A DNA stretch of 58,271 nt, taken from assembly GCA_041391425.1 (NCBI GenBank), contig JAWKNZ010000020.1, positions 1 through 58,271 on the forward strand, read 5' to 3'. The position numbers were made by a program, and so were the translations under genes. Positions 27,891-37,118 of this stretch are shown piece after piece. A model generated the notes under the pieces. The model did no database searches. It saw only the letters and a program-made list of their open reading frames with translations, and was not told where the DNA came from. The stretch's first letter is position 1. Every line of letters starts with the position of its first letter. The stretch is from JAWKNZ01 sp041391425 (GTDB lineage: Bacteria; Bdellovibrionota_B; Oligoflexia; Oligoflexales; JAWKNZ01).

Positions 27891-29584
27891 ATACCACTAA
27901 TATATTTCACTCCCAACCAACGAATAGTCTTTGGCTTTTACCTTTAGGAGGCTGCGGCGAGTTTGGCAACAATGCTATGCTATATCGCTATCAAGGCTCA
28001 GGAATTATAGTTGATATGGGTATTATGTTCACCGACGAACGTAAACTTGGTATAAATGGCCAATATCCTGATCTTGATCCAATCTTTAAAGAAACAAACG
28101 GTATACAAGCCTATGTAATCACTCATGGGCATGAAGATCATATAGGTGCACTGCCTTTTTCTTATGAAAAATGGCCTGCGCCTATTTATGCAACCGAATG
28201 GACAATTGAGCTCATAAAAAATAGGTTCTCTCGTTTTAATAAAGACGCTCCGCCTATTCAGCTTGTCAAGCCTGGTGAAAGAATTGTAATAAATAAGTTT
28301 CAAATTGAATATATATACGTCAACCACTCTATCCCAGACGCATGTGCACTATACATTCAAGCTGGAGATCACAAAGTTTTTCAAACCGGCGATTTTAAAT
28401 TTGACGCAGAATCCATGGATGGACAATGCATTAATGAGGAAAGACTCAAAGCTATAGGGAATAAAGGAGTCAATTTATTACTAGCCGATAGTACCAATGC
28501 AACAACTTCTGGCTTTAGCAACTCTGAAAAAAGTGTGCAGATAGCCTTAGAGCGAGAATTTTCTTATGATAAAGGGCGTATCTTTATTGCAACTTTCGCT
28601 AGTAACCTGTGGCGCCTAATTGCAATTATTGAGGCATGTAAAAAGATAGGGAAAAAGCTATATATTGCTGGAAGTGGATACGAAAAAACTTTGGCAATTG
28701 CAAAAAAATTAAATCGCTACAATCCCCCTTCCGGCATATTAATCGATGAAGCTCAACTAACTTCACTTCCAACAAACAAAATTGTAGTGCTTGTAAGCGG
28801 TAGTCAGGGAGAATGGCGTTCCACACTTCCTAGTATTGCATACGGTGAACATAAATTATTTAAAGTCAAAGAAAATGATCTTCTCATCCTCTCTTCTCGA
28901 ATGATCCCTGGGAATGAACGTGCTATCTTAAGTGTCATCAATGCCTTTCGCAAAAATGGGGCAAAAACTCTCACTTCTAAAGAAGCCCAGGATATTCACG
29001 TCAGTGGTCATGCCCATAAAGAAGAATTAAAAAAACTATTAGACCTGCTGAAACCAAATTATTATCTACCCGTACATGGTGGTTATGTCCAATTAGGAGC
29101 TAATAGAGAACTCGCAACCACCGCATCAATACCCACGAGCAGCATAGAACAGCCATTTGACAATGGACAAATTATTCAGCTAGATGCTCTTTCATGCCGT
29201 TTTTTGCATCAAGTTGATATTAAAAAAATCTACGTTGATGCTGATTCAAATCTACCTATAGATTACGAGACCATGCGCAGCCGTTTGCGCATTGGAGAGT
29301 TGGGCATGGGACTTTGGTTTGGTGTGCTTAGCAATACTCGCGATTGGTTATTACAACCAGAAATTGACACTATAGGTTTGAGCTTTCCCGAAAACTTTGA
29401 TCTAAACGCATGGAAACAGCGGTTAATCACAGCAACCAAATTAAAAATAAGGAATCTTGACCCTTCAACCTCAAACTTTCAAGAAGAATGTAAGGAAATC
29501 TGCCGCTTAGAGCTTAGGCGCTCTCTCACTAAAATTCTTAATAAAAAGCCTGTTGCTTTAGTTAAGTTATTATTCCAATCTTAG
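27887..29584 (+). CDS. rnj: Ribonuclease J-type metallo-beta-lactamase RNase
   Basis: 565 residues, TTG start overlapping the previous stop. N-terminal signature LLPLGGCGEFGNNAMLYRY, metal motif THGHEDHIGALPF (HxHxDH), and QTGDFKFDAE with a further metal ligand. The beta-CASP part includes LLADSTNATTSGFSNSEKSV and ATFASNLWRLIAIIEA, and HVSGHAHKEELKKLL with YYLPVHGGYVQL completes the active site. RNase J degrades and matures RNA by 5'-3' exo and endo cleavage in the cytoplasm. Full length for the family. Its coupling to an envelope-motor operon is probably only organisational. Confidence 0.93.
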   Translation: MNTTNIFHSQPTNSLWLLPLGGCGEFGNNAMLYRYQGSGIIVDMGIMFTDERKLGINGQYPDLDPIFKETNGIQAYVITHGHEDHIGALPFSYEKWPAPIYATEWTIELIKNRFSRFNKDAPPIQLVKPGERIVINKFQIEYIYVNHSIPDACALYIQAGDHKVFQTGDFKFDAESMDGQCINEERLKAIGNKGVNLLLADSTNATTSGFSNSEKSVQIALEREFSYDKGRIFIATFASNLWRLIAIIEACKKIGKKLYIAGSGYEKTLAIAKKLNRYNPPSGILIDEAQLTSLPTNKIVVLVSGSQGEWRSTLPSIAYGEHKLFKVKENDLLILSSRMIPGNERAILSVINAFRKNGAKTLTSKEAQDIHVSGHAHKEELKKLLDLLKPNYYLPVHGGYVQLGANRELATTASIPTSSIEQPFDNGQIIQLDALSCRFLHQVDIKKIYVDADSNLPIDYETMRSRLRIGELGMGLWFGVLSNTRDWLLQPEIDTIGLSFPENFDLNAWKQRLITATKLKIRNLDPSTSNFQEECKEICRLELRRSLTKILNKKPVALVKLLFQS

Positions 29585-29665
29585 AAGCTGTCTTATATAT
29601 TCAGTCTTTATAGTGCTTGAGCATTGAGCGACTTGCTTGAATGGTGCAAATAACTAGGCTAGCTT

Positions 29666-30298
29666 ATGGATTTATTGATAATTTCAGCCGTCGAATTTGA
29701 ATCAGCTCCCACAGTACGACTTCTTAAGCAACTGGGAATTCCCCATAGGGTTGCCTATTGTGGAGTTGGGCCCATACAGGCTGCTAAAAATTCAAAAAAG
29801 ATAGCTGACGCTGCAATGGGTAAAGATGTTATATTTCTGGGAAGTTGCGGTATTTTTAATAATTTTACTAACATAGAAATCATAACGACCAATCTTATTC
29901 TTTGGATGCCGGAAGGTGTCCGCAGGCACTTATCTGAAGTAATAGATGGAGTCTACCCACCAATTAAACTCGATCTTCCTAATCACAATAGCGCTATAAA
30001 AAAGATGACCATGTTATGCTCTTCGACTATAGGTGTTAGTCCTTATACTAATAATCCTTCAACACCATATGATTTTGACCTTGAAAGAAGTGTTGAAAAT
30101 TTAGAATTTTACAGTGTAGCAGAAGATATTAAAGCCGTTTCCCGCTCGTTTATGAATTTCTTTGCTATTACAAACGAAATTGGTACAGAAGCAAGAATGC
30201 AATGGAAAAAAAATTTTAAAGACGCGGCGCTCTTAACCGCAGATGTCGTAATAAATTATATTAAAAATAACTTCGCATATGAGGGTAAACCACGATGA
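29666..30298 (+). CDS. Purine nucleosidase/phosphorylase-superfamily protein (futalosine hydrolase-like)
   Basis: 210 residues. The start MDLLIISAVEFESAPTVRLL, then YCGVGPIQAAKNSKK and VIFLGSCGIFNN, follows the PNP/UDP superfamily: N-terminal strand and Glu, then the G-x-G and G-S-x-G loops. The later LEFYSVAEDIKAVS sits where MTA/SAH nucleosidases and futalosine hydrolase have VxxMExxA, and it retains the acidic Glu that contacts ribose. Small single-domain members are MqnB (futalosine hydrolase, menaquinone synthesis) or MTA/SAH nucleosidase, and I cannot choose firmly. It overlaps the NUDIX gene by 4 nt. No other mqn genes are in view. Confidence 0.6.
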   Translation: MDLLIISAVEFESAPTVRLLKQLGIPHRVAYCGVGPIQAAKNSKKIADAAMGKDVIFLGSCGIFNNFTNIEIITTNLILWMPEGVRRHLSEVIDGVYPPIKLDLPNHNSAIKKMTMLCSSTIGVSPYTNNPSTPYDFDLERSVENLEFYSVAEDIKAVSRSFMNFFAITNEIGTEARMQWKKNFKDAALLTADVVINYIKNNFAYEGKPR

Positions 30299-30849
30299 CA
30301 TGGACTGTAGCTAATCGCAAAGAAATTCTTAAATGTATTCCTTTTAATATAGAAGAATTGAAAATACACAAAAACGATTCTCCACTTTCTCATGCATATT
30401 ATCGTATTATGTCACCAGATTATGTAAATATTTTACCAATTACCAGGGATGGTAAAGCCATTATGATTAAACAATTTCGTGCTGGAAGCGAAAGCACAGT
30501 CCTTGAGATTCCGGGTGGAATTGTCGATCCACACGAAAATCGTGATCCAACGATGGCAGCAGCAAGAGAGCTTGAAGAGGAAACAGGCTTTTGCACTCAG
30601 AAAATATTACCTCTGTTATCTGTAAACCCAAATCCAGCGCTTCAGAATAATAAATTACATCTTTTTCTGGGTCTAGATTGTGAACCTACATTCAATAGGA
30701 AGCATTTTCCAGATAAAGATGAAGATATAACTATCGAATTGATTGATGTAACACAGCTAGATACTTTAGTCCGAACTGGTCGCATCGACCACAGCCTTTG
30801 TTGTCTCTGCATTATGCTCGCACAAAAATATTTAGATTCCTTTCATTAA
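30295..30849 (+). CDS. NUDIX hydrolase (ADP-ribose pyrophosphatase-like)
   Basis: 184 residues. The Nudix box GGIVDPHENRDPTMAAAREL continues as EEETGF, keeping the REx2E(E) metal-binding core. Compared with the standard G-x5-E-x7-REUxEExGU spacing there are two extra residues between the first Glu and Arg. Upstream, IMIKQFRAGSESTVLEIPGG is typical of ADP-ribose/NDP-sugar pyrophosphatases (QFR...E.PGG). It would hydrolyse a nucleoside diphosphate linked to another moiety in the cytoplasm. The start overlaps the nucleosidase-like gene, suggesting joint nucleoside salvage or clean-up. Confidence 0.85.
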   Translation: MTWTVANRKEILKCIPFNIEELKIHKNDSPLSHAYYRIMSPDYVNILPITRDGKAIMIKQFRAGSESTVLEIPGGIVDPHENRDPTMAAARELEEETGFCTQKILPLLSVNPNPALQNNKLHLFLGLDCEPTFNRKHFPDKDEDITIELIDVTQLDTLVRTGRIDHSLCCLCIMLAQKYLDSFH

Positions 30850-30989
30850 ATGCTGACAAGAACAGCCTAACACATAATTCAATGGCACTAGGTAAAAATT
30901 ACCAAGCAACTTACTAGGCTAAATTAGCTGCTTACTGCTCATGGCTAATTTAATGTATGATGAGTAGAAAGCATGAGGAAAAGTTTATT

Positions 30990-31754
30990 ATGACAAAAAA
31001 GGTCACTCTTAGAGCCATTGGTATGACGGATGTCGGCCGTGTCCGCAGCACAAACCAAGACTCTTACTTGACAGACGAGAAAGAGCGCTTATTTATCGTA
31101 GCTGATGGCATGGGCGGTCATGCTGGTGGCGAAATAGCGAGTCAGCTCGCCATCAAAAATGTCGCTGATTTTCTTGAAGAACATAAGAAAGATTTTTGTG
31201 ACGATCCTAAACGTGCTCACCCAAATCCTAAATTACAGGCATTGCTAGCTGATGCAATTAACTATGCATCAGCCAAAATATACGATCGAGCCTTAGAAGA
31301 GCCGTCGCTAAAAGGCATGGGAACAACAGTCACGTTAATGAAAGTCATCGATAATTATGCCTATGTCGCTCATGTTGGCGATAGCCGGCTTTACTTAGTT
31401 AGAGCTGGTTTCAACTATCAAATGACATTGGATCACTCACTTGTCAGTGAGCAAGTTAGAGCCGGTCTTATTAGTGAAGAAGAAGCACACCTACACCACC
31501 TCCGTAATGTGATTACCCGCAGTGTTGGTTACCAAGAAGAAGAATATGTGGACACCTACGTTTTTGAGCTAGAGGATCAAGACACGATTATAATCTGTAG
31601 CGATGGTTTACATGGAAAACTTGAAGACGCAGAAATCGCTAACTATATAAGCACTGCCCCCAACTCTTGTGTGAAAGACTTAATTGACGAAGCTAATGCT
31701 AGAGGAGGGGATGATAATACTTCAGTTATCGCAATTTTTATTCAAGTTTCTTAA
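30990..31754 (+). CDS. PP2C-family protein serine/threonine phosphatase
   Basis: About 254 residues from the ATG at 30990 (AGGA upstream); the earlier in-frame ATGs at 30957 and 30960 would add 11 atypical residues. Motifs in order: DVGRVRSTNQDSYL, LFIVADGMGGHAGGEIAS (metal Asp), GMGTTVTLMKV, YVAHVGDSRLYLVR, TLDHSLVSEQV, NVITRSVGY, IIICSDGLHGKLED and ARGGDDNTSVIAI. This is the complete Stp/PrpC set of bacterial Mn2+/Mg2+-dependent phosphatases, normally opposing Hanks-type kinases and setting the input for FHA readers. An FHA protein is encoded at 22620 but no kinase is in the window. Confidence 0.92.
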   Translation: MTKKVTLRAIGMTDVGRVRSTNQDSYLTDEKERLFIVADGMGGHAGGEIASQLAIKNVADFLEEHKKDFCDDPKRAHPNPKLQALLADAINYASAKIYDRALEEPSLKGMGTTVTLMKVIDNYAYVAHVGDSRLYLVRAGFNYQMTLDHSLVSEQVRAGLISEEEAHLHHLRNVITRSVGYQEEEYVDTYVFELEDQDTIIICSDGLHGKLEDAEIANYISTAPNSCVKDLIDEANARGGDDNTSVIAIFIQVS

Positions 31755-31780
31755 TGTATTGTCCGCTAAACCTATTTATA

Positions 31781-31817
31781 CAGACAGGAAGTGATAGGCC
31801 AACCTCCTAACTGTCTG
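31781..31817 (+). terminator. Possible hairpin terminator after the PP2C gene
   Basis: CAGACAG at 31781-31787 pairs with CTGTCTG at 31811-31817, with extra AGG/CCT pairing inside. The U-rich tract comes about 20 nt later (TGTGTGTTTTTT), so it is not a classical intrinsic terminator. Confidence 0.35.
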
Positions 31818-31885
31818 GTAACTTTGAGTGTGTGTTTTTTAAGCTAAAAAGCATGAAACTTTAGAGATATTACGGAGTTATTGAT

Positions 31886-32936
31886 TTGTTTAAACGTATG
31901 ACTATTATGCTGATTCCAGATAATGCCAATGATGTTCGACAATTAAGAATTCCAGTGGTGTTAATTAGATTGTTGGTACTTACAGTTCTAATATGCTCAA
32001 CTACAATTGGTTATTTTGTATTAGATTACATAGAGCTGCAAAATTATCGCCAACAAAATCAGGCACTTTTAAGTGAGAACAACCATTTAAAGGGAGAAGC
32101 TCAGATATTAATGGATAACCTCGATGAGGTCAAAGGCTCTCTCCGCCGCATACAAGACTACTCAGGTAAACTCACGGAATTAGTAAGCCTCAAAGCAACC
32201 AAGTAGCTCAAAAACAGGCATAGGGCCTCTAACTCACGAAGAATATACCACTGCCTCGCTTGGGGGCAGCTCTATCAATCAGCAAGTTCTAGACAAAATT
32301 CCTTTGGGAATCAATATGGATAGCTTGATTTTCAGGCCAGTCCTTACACGCTTATCACAAGTAGGAGACGAATCCAATCGACAAGCACTAGAGCTTAAAA
32401 AACTTCTATCAACACTGGGACAAAAGAAGTCACTACTCAGCTCTATACCGTCAGCTAATCCTGTCAATGGCTGGATTACTAGCAAGTTTGGTAAAAGAAT
32501 TTCACCCTTTACAGGTAAGTCTACAATGCATCGTGGGCTTGATGTCGCATCGAATATTGGAACTGCAATTTTAGCACCTGCAAACGGTGTCGTTATATTC
32601 TCAGGGCGTAAGGCAGGGTTCGGTAATTTTATAATGATTGCACATGGTTATGGTATTGTCACCCGCTATGGCCACAATGCTCAAAACATGGTCCAAGTCG
32701 GCCAAAAAATCAAGAGAGGGGAGCAAATTGGAACCGTCGGCATGAGTGGGCGTACCACCGGACCACATCTACACTATGAAATATGGGTTAACGGCCGCCC
32801 TGTAGACCCAAAAATTCATTTTAGAAACATTCTAACAATAAAATCCGTAGCTAAATCTTGTTCGGCCGCATGCATAATCCTAAGCCGCGGAAAGCTCTCT
32901 ATTCTTTTCTCACTCAGCTATCCTCGCCTTTTCTAA
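31886..32936 (+). CDS. M23 (LytM) family peptidoglycan endopeptidase, frameshifted
   Basis: A membrane anchor (about 26-48, IRLLVLTVLICSTTIGYFVL) and a coiled coil (ENNHLKGEAQILMDNLDEVK) lie in the first frame, ending at 32206 from a TTG start at 31886. The same protein continues in the +1 frame (SSSKTGIGPLTHEEY) through 32936. The C-terminal LytM domain has FGKRISPFTGKSTMHRGLDVA and HGYGIVTRYGHN, and PHLHYEIWVNGRPVDP. All zinc ligands (H...D and HxH) are present. The break is at 32186-32206. The family cuts stem peptides, usually after activation by coiled-coil contacts with division or envelope proteins. It sits about 165 bp upstream of secA. Confidence 0.87.
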
Positions 32937-33102
32937 TTAATTCCCTTGTGTTAATTTAGGGTGTATTTGTCTTTAGAAACTGTCTGCCGGCAAGATTTCT
33001 GCGCATTGATCTCTTGCTCATCAGGCAACTTTATGACTAGACGTTAGGCAGTACTTTAATGTCTTTAGTTAATAAAATCGCTATGCTAGAGAAAGAAACC
33101 CT

Positions 33103-35739
33103 ATGAGCATATTAAGTAAAATTTTTGGTACCCGTAACGATAAGATTTTAAAGGGTATCCAGCCATTAGTAGATAAAATTAACCAGCTAGAACCAGAGTT
33201 TGAAAAGCTCAGTGATGAGGGCCTTAAAGAAAAGACTGAAGAGTTCAAAAAGCGTTTAGAAGAGGGTGAATCTATTGACAAAATACTACCGGAAGCTTTT
33301 GCAAACTGCCGTGAAGCAGCTAAGCGATCTTTAGGCTTAAGACATTATAATGTGCAGCTAACAGGTGGTATCATCCTTCATCAAGGCAAAATTGCTGAGA
33401 TGAAAACAGGGGAAGGAAAGACGTTAACAGCAACCCTACCTGCATACCTTCGAGCTTTAGCAGGAAAAGGGGCACATGTGGTTACGGTTAACGACTACCT
33501 TGCAAAACGCGACGCCGAGTGGATGGGCAAAGTTTACAATGCTCTAGGACTTACAGTAGGTTCGATTGTACACGGGCTTTCTGACCGTGAGAGAAAAGAA
33601 GCCTACGCATGTGATATTACCTATGGAACTAATAATGAGATTGGCTTTGATTTCTTAAGAGATAATATGAAAGTCGATCCAGAGAGAATCGTACAACGAG
33701 GGCACTATTTTGCCATTGTAGACGAGGTTGACTCTATCTTAATTGATGAAGCAAGAACACCCTTAATTATTTCTGGTCCCTCTGAAACCAATACTGAAAT
33801 ATATATAACAGTAAACTCGGCAATCCCGGGCCTACAGAAAGATAGCGACTATATTATCGATGAAAAAAGTCGAAACGTAACATTAACAGAAGATGGGATT
33901 AATAAGCTCGAAAAACGCCTTAGAATAGACAATTTATATGACCCAAGGAATATAGACTGGCTGCATCACGTTCAACAAGCATTAAAAGCTCATACAATAT
34001 TTAAAAAAGATATCGATTACGTAGTCCGTGATGGACAAATCTTTATCGTCGACGAGCATACAGGCCGCTTAATGCCAGGACGCCGTTATAGCGATGGTTT
34101 GCACGGTGCCCTAGAGGCAAAAGAGCATGTCCGCGTACAACAAGAAAGCCAAACGCTAGCCACTATCACCTTCCAAAACTTATTTAGAATGTACAATGTT
34201 CTTTCTGGCATGACTGGAACTGCGGATACAGAGGCGGTAGAGTTTCAAAAAATATACAACCTAGAGGTTGTAGTCATTCCAACCAACTTACCACTTAAAA
34301 GGAACGATGAAGAAGATGTTATTTTTAGAACTGCACGGGAAAAATTCAAAGCCGTAGCAGAAGAAATAGCTGAAGCTCAAAAAAAAGGTCAGCCTGTTTT
34401 AGTTGGGACAGCCTCGGTTGAAAAGTCAGAACTTTTATCACATCATTTGGACGCACTAAAAATCCACCATGATATTTTGAATGCAAAAAATCATGCTCGA
34501 GAAGCTGAGATTATTGCTGATGCAGGTAAAAAAGGTCATGTAACTATTGCCACAAATATGGCGGGTAGGGGAACCGATATAGTCTTGGGCGAAGGAGTAA
34601 AAGACCTTGGTGGCCTATATGTGATTGCTACGGAAAGGCATGAATCTCGCCGCATTGATAACCAATTAAGAGGCCGTTCTGGGCGCCAAGGAGATCCAGG
34701 AAAATCGAAGTTTTTCCTGTCCCTTGAAGATGACCTTATGCGTATTTTTGCATCAGACAAGCTTTCTGGCATCATGGCCAGACTTGGGATGGAAGAAGGC
34801 GAAGCTATAGTTTCTCCCATGGTTACTCGCGCTATAGAACGTGCTCAAAAAAGAGTGGAAGAGCAAAACTTCTCTAGCCGTAAGCATCTTTTAGAATACG
34901 ACGATGTTATGAATCAGCAGCGCCAAGTAATCTACAGTCGTAGACGCAATGCTCTTTCTGGCAATAGCGATGTCGAATTTATCCAAGATGTATTGCATGG
35001 GTTAGTCGCAGGTGTAGCGGATCGTCATTCTCCAGCAAACTCTAATTCCGATGGTTATGATCTAGCTAGTATTGAAAAAGAAATACAAGCAGAGTTTGGC
35101 TGTAAAGTTGGATTATCTATCTTAAACCCTGAAGAGACCAACTCTGAAGCCATTGCTCATTACGCCTCAGAGGTTATCCTCAAAGCATACCATGAGAAGT
35201 TTAAAGAAATCGGGCAAGAGATGCAGGAGAGGATCCAATGCTACGTCTATTTCCAAATTATAGATCAATCTTGGAAAGAGCACCTACAAGCTATGGATGC
35301 ATTGAAAGATGCTGTTAGCCTTCGCGGTTACGGACAAAGGGATCCACTACAAGAATATAAAAAAGAAGCTTTTGTCCTCTTTAGCCAGCTAATGGAAAAA
35401 ATAGAAGAAGAAGTCACTATCCAGCTCATCCGTATGCCGCCGCCAACAATCCAAGCTGCCGACCTCCATCAGGAGGAAGCCGACGAGTCTGCGTTAGAAT
35501 TCCAACACCCGGATGCCCATACTGCATCGGGGGAGCATACCAATGCGGAAGAAGACGGCATGATTTATCACGGATCTCATACTCAAAGGCAAAGAGATGT
35601 AGAAAAGCCGAAACCCACAACCGTGAAAAGAGAAGGAATAAAAGTTGGGCGGAATGATCCCTGTCCTTGTGGGTCTGGAAAAAAATATAAAAAATGTCAC
35701 GGCTCACCAGCAATGGCTGAGGGACAAGCAAATCTTTAG
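33103..35739 (+). CDS. secA: Preprotein translocase ATPase SecA
   Basis: 878 residues, full length. NBD1 has the Walker A KTGEGKT (101-107) and IVDEVDSILIDEARTPLIIS. NBD2 has TNMAGRGTDIVLGEGV and LRGRSGRQGDPG. The helical scaffold includes QRQVIYSRR, and the C-terminal zinc-binding tail VGRNDPCPCGSGKKYKKCHG binds SecB or the ribosome. SecA drives exported proteins through SecYEG at the inner membrane. A YajC gene lies at 51495. A family B palindromic element starts 45 bp after the stop codon, inside the likely mRNA tail. Confidence 0.98.
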   Translation: MSILSKIFGTRNDKILKGIQPLVDKINQLEPEFEKLSDEGLKEKTEEFKKRLEEGESIDKILPEAFANCREAAKRSLGLRHYNVQLTGGIILHQGKIAEMKTGEGKTLTATLPAYLRALAGKGAHVVTVNDYLAKRDAEWMGKVYNALGLTVGSIVHGLSDRERKEAYACDITYGTNNEIGFDFLRDNMKVDPERIVQRGHYFAIVDEVDSILIDEARTPLIISGPSETNTEIYITVNSAIPGLQKDSDYIIDEKSRNVTLTEDGINKLEKRLRIDNLYDPRNIDWLHHVQQALKAHTIFKKDIDYVVRDGQIFIVDEHTGRLMPGRRYSDGLHGALEAKEHVRVQQESQTLATITFQNLFRMYNVLSGMTGTADTEAVEFQKIYNLEVVVIPTNLPLKRNDEEDVIFRTAREKFKAVAEEIAEAQKKGQPVLVGTASVEKSELLSHHLDALKIHHDILNAKNHAREAEIIADAGKKGHVTIATNMAGRGTDIVLGEGVKDLGGLYVIATERHESRRIDNQLRGRSGRQGDPGKSKFFLSLEDDLMRIFASDKLSGIMARLGMEEGEAIVSPMVTRAIERAQKRVEEQNFSSRKHLLEYDDVMNQQRQVIYSRRRNALSGNSDVEFIQDVLHGLVAGVADRHSPANSNSDGYDLASIEKEIQAEFGCKVGLSILNPEETNSEAIAHYASEVILKAYHEKFKEIGQEMQERIQCYVYFQIIDQSWKEHLQAMDALKDAVSLRGYGQRDPLQEYKKEAFVLFSQLMEKIEEEVTIQLIRMPPPTIQAADLHQEEADESALEFQHPDAHTASGEHTNAEEDGMIYHGSHTQRQRDVEKPKPTTVKREGIKVGRNDPCPCGSGKKYKKCHGSPAMAEGQANL

Positions 35740-35783
35740 CCAACAAGCCAAAAGACATCAAAGGATTTTTTTGTTGCATCCAA

Positions 35784-35946
35784 CCGGGATCTGAAATTTT
35801 TTGAAAAACTGTAGTATTTTCACCGGACTCGAAGTTCGCTCAGGTGCTAGGCGCGAGGAGGTGGGAAACTGCAGTGTACATGTTGGTACATGAGGATTTC
35901 CTGACGACGAAGCAACGACGCAACCGGCTAGAAATTCGGATCCGGG
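35784..35946 (+). repeat. Palindromic miniature element, family B copy 1 (163 bp)
   Basis: Ends CCGGGATCTG and CGGATCCGGG (imperfect inverted repeats) are flanked by a 6-bp direct repeat ATCCAA at 35778-35783 and 35947-35952. The centre contains GTGTACATGTTGGTACATGAGGA between GGGAAAC and ATTTCC arms. Same length as copy 2 at 36665, with 8 differences by eye. Confidence 0.88.
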
Positions 35947-36123
35947 ATCCAAAGTGGGACCAGCCTTAAAGTCCTTCGACCTTCTTCGGTGTAATAAAGT
36001 AGCAAGCTGCAAATTAAGTTGCTAAATTTAGAAGCTACTTTCTGAGATACAAAGTGATAAAATATAATCGTTGCTGTTGTGTGTAATACGGTTGTTTAAG
36101 ACACTTAATGCAAGTTCTTTTGT

Positions 36124-36519
36124 ATGAATGATGTTAACTCAAAATTTATTCAATCAAAAAGTGTACGTTATGCTCTGATCACTTTTTCATTTTTTTTTCT
36201 CATTCTTGGATTAATTGGAGCCTTTGTTCCTTTGCTACCCACGACACCTTTTGTACTTCTATCAGCCACATTATTCGCACGCAGTTCTCCCAAATTTTAT
36301 CATTGGATTATTTCACACAAAATATTAGGCCCTCCCATCAAGCTTTGGCAGGAAAATAAGGCTATTTCTCCAAAAAGTAAAGTTTCAGCAATAATAATGA
36401 TAATAGCTACTATCGGGACGTCAGCCATTTTTTTTGTAAGTTGGATGCCAGCTAAAGTCACTATGATAGTAATCGGATTGGTTTTAACTGTGTTTATTGC
36501 TAGCCGACCTAATTACTGA
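36124..36519 (+). CDS. DUF454 / YbaN-family inner-membrane protein
   Basis: 131 residues with three hydrophobic helices. The first pair is ALITFSFFFLILGLIGAFVP, running straight into LLPTTPFVLLSATLFARSSP, the diagnostic (G)xxLPxLPTTPF...FA+SSP block of DUF454 (PF04304). KFYHWIISHKILGPPIKLWQ follows, and the protein ends with two helices (IIMIIATIGTSAIFFVSWMP and VTMIVIGLVLTVFIAS). The family is inner-membrane and of unknown biochemical role. It lies alone between two family B palindromic elements. Confidence 0.88.
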   Translation: MNDVNSKFIQSKSVRYALITFSFFFLILGLIGAFVPLLPTTPFVLLSATLFARSSPKFYHWIISHKILGPPIKLWQENKAISPKSKVSAIIMIIATIGTSAIFFVSWMPAKVTMIVIGLVLTVFIASRPNY

Positions 36520-36664
36520 AACCTAGTTTCCATGCATAGTATCAATCACTAAAAATGGACAAAATCCACACGTTTATAATGTGAAGATTTTTAAATAATC
36601 GCTGAAAACGCACAGGTCAAGTAACTATAATCTGAAGGAAATTAATGAGATAGACGCAATACAT

Positions 36665-36827
36665 CCGGGATCTGAAATTTTTCGAAAAACTGTAGTATTT
36701 TCACAGGATTCGAAGTTCGCCCGGGTACTAGGCGCGAGGAGGTGGGAAACCGCAGTGTACATGTTGGTACATGAGGATTTCCTGACGACGAAGCAACGAC
36801 GCAACCAGCTAGAAATTCGGATCCGGG
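36665..36827 (+). repeat. Palindromic miniature element, family B copy 2 (163 bp)
   Basis: Same ends as copy 1 (CCGGGATCTG ... CGGATCCGGG), flanked by the 6-bp direct repeat ATACAT at 36659-36664 and 36828-36833. The different flank sequence from copy 1 shows independent insertion rather than local duplication. Confidence 0.88.
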
Positions 36828-36869
36828 ATACATGCATTTCATAAGAAAGTATTATACCCTCTAGGTTTA

Positions 36870-36898
36870 TTACAAAGCTATAGAAAATAGGATATAAT
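36870..36898 (+). promoter_or_regulatory. Sigma-70-like promoter candidate
   Basis: TTACAA at 36870-36875, a 17-nt spacer and a perfect TATAAT at 36893-36898, pointing towards the acidic membrane protein gene at 37119. Just beyond the family B copy 2. Confidence 0.4.
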
Positions 36899-37118
36899 AC
36901 TATTGTCCGCCAAAGCATGAACAAACTCAGATAATATAAATAAATTATTTAGATTTCAGCTTGGCCGAAAGAAAAAATAATAATTTTATATAAATATACT
37001 GAAACCAAGAATTGGACCTAGATGACGCAGTAGAGTCTTTATATTCATGTTTTTCAAAATAATTAAAAATTATTTTTAACTATATCTACAAAATCCTTAA
37101 CTAAATAAGGAAGGTTTT

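Noticed and set aside
32186..32206. Programmed +1 frameshift in the M23 peptidase gene
   Set aside because: AAG TAG C lacks the features of known +1 sites (no internal Shine-Dalgarno, no CTT TGA-like slip codon). A simple extra base is more likely.
35426..36012. Minus-strand frames across the secA 3' end and family B element
   Set aside because: They exist because the palindromic element lacks stops on that strand; the translation repeats at 36642-36842 for the same reason.
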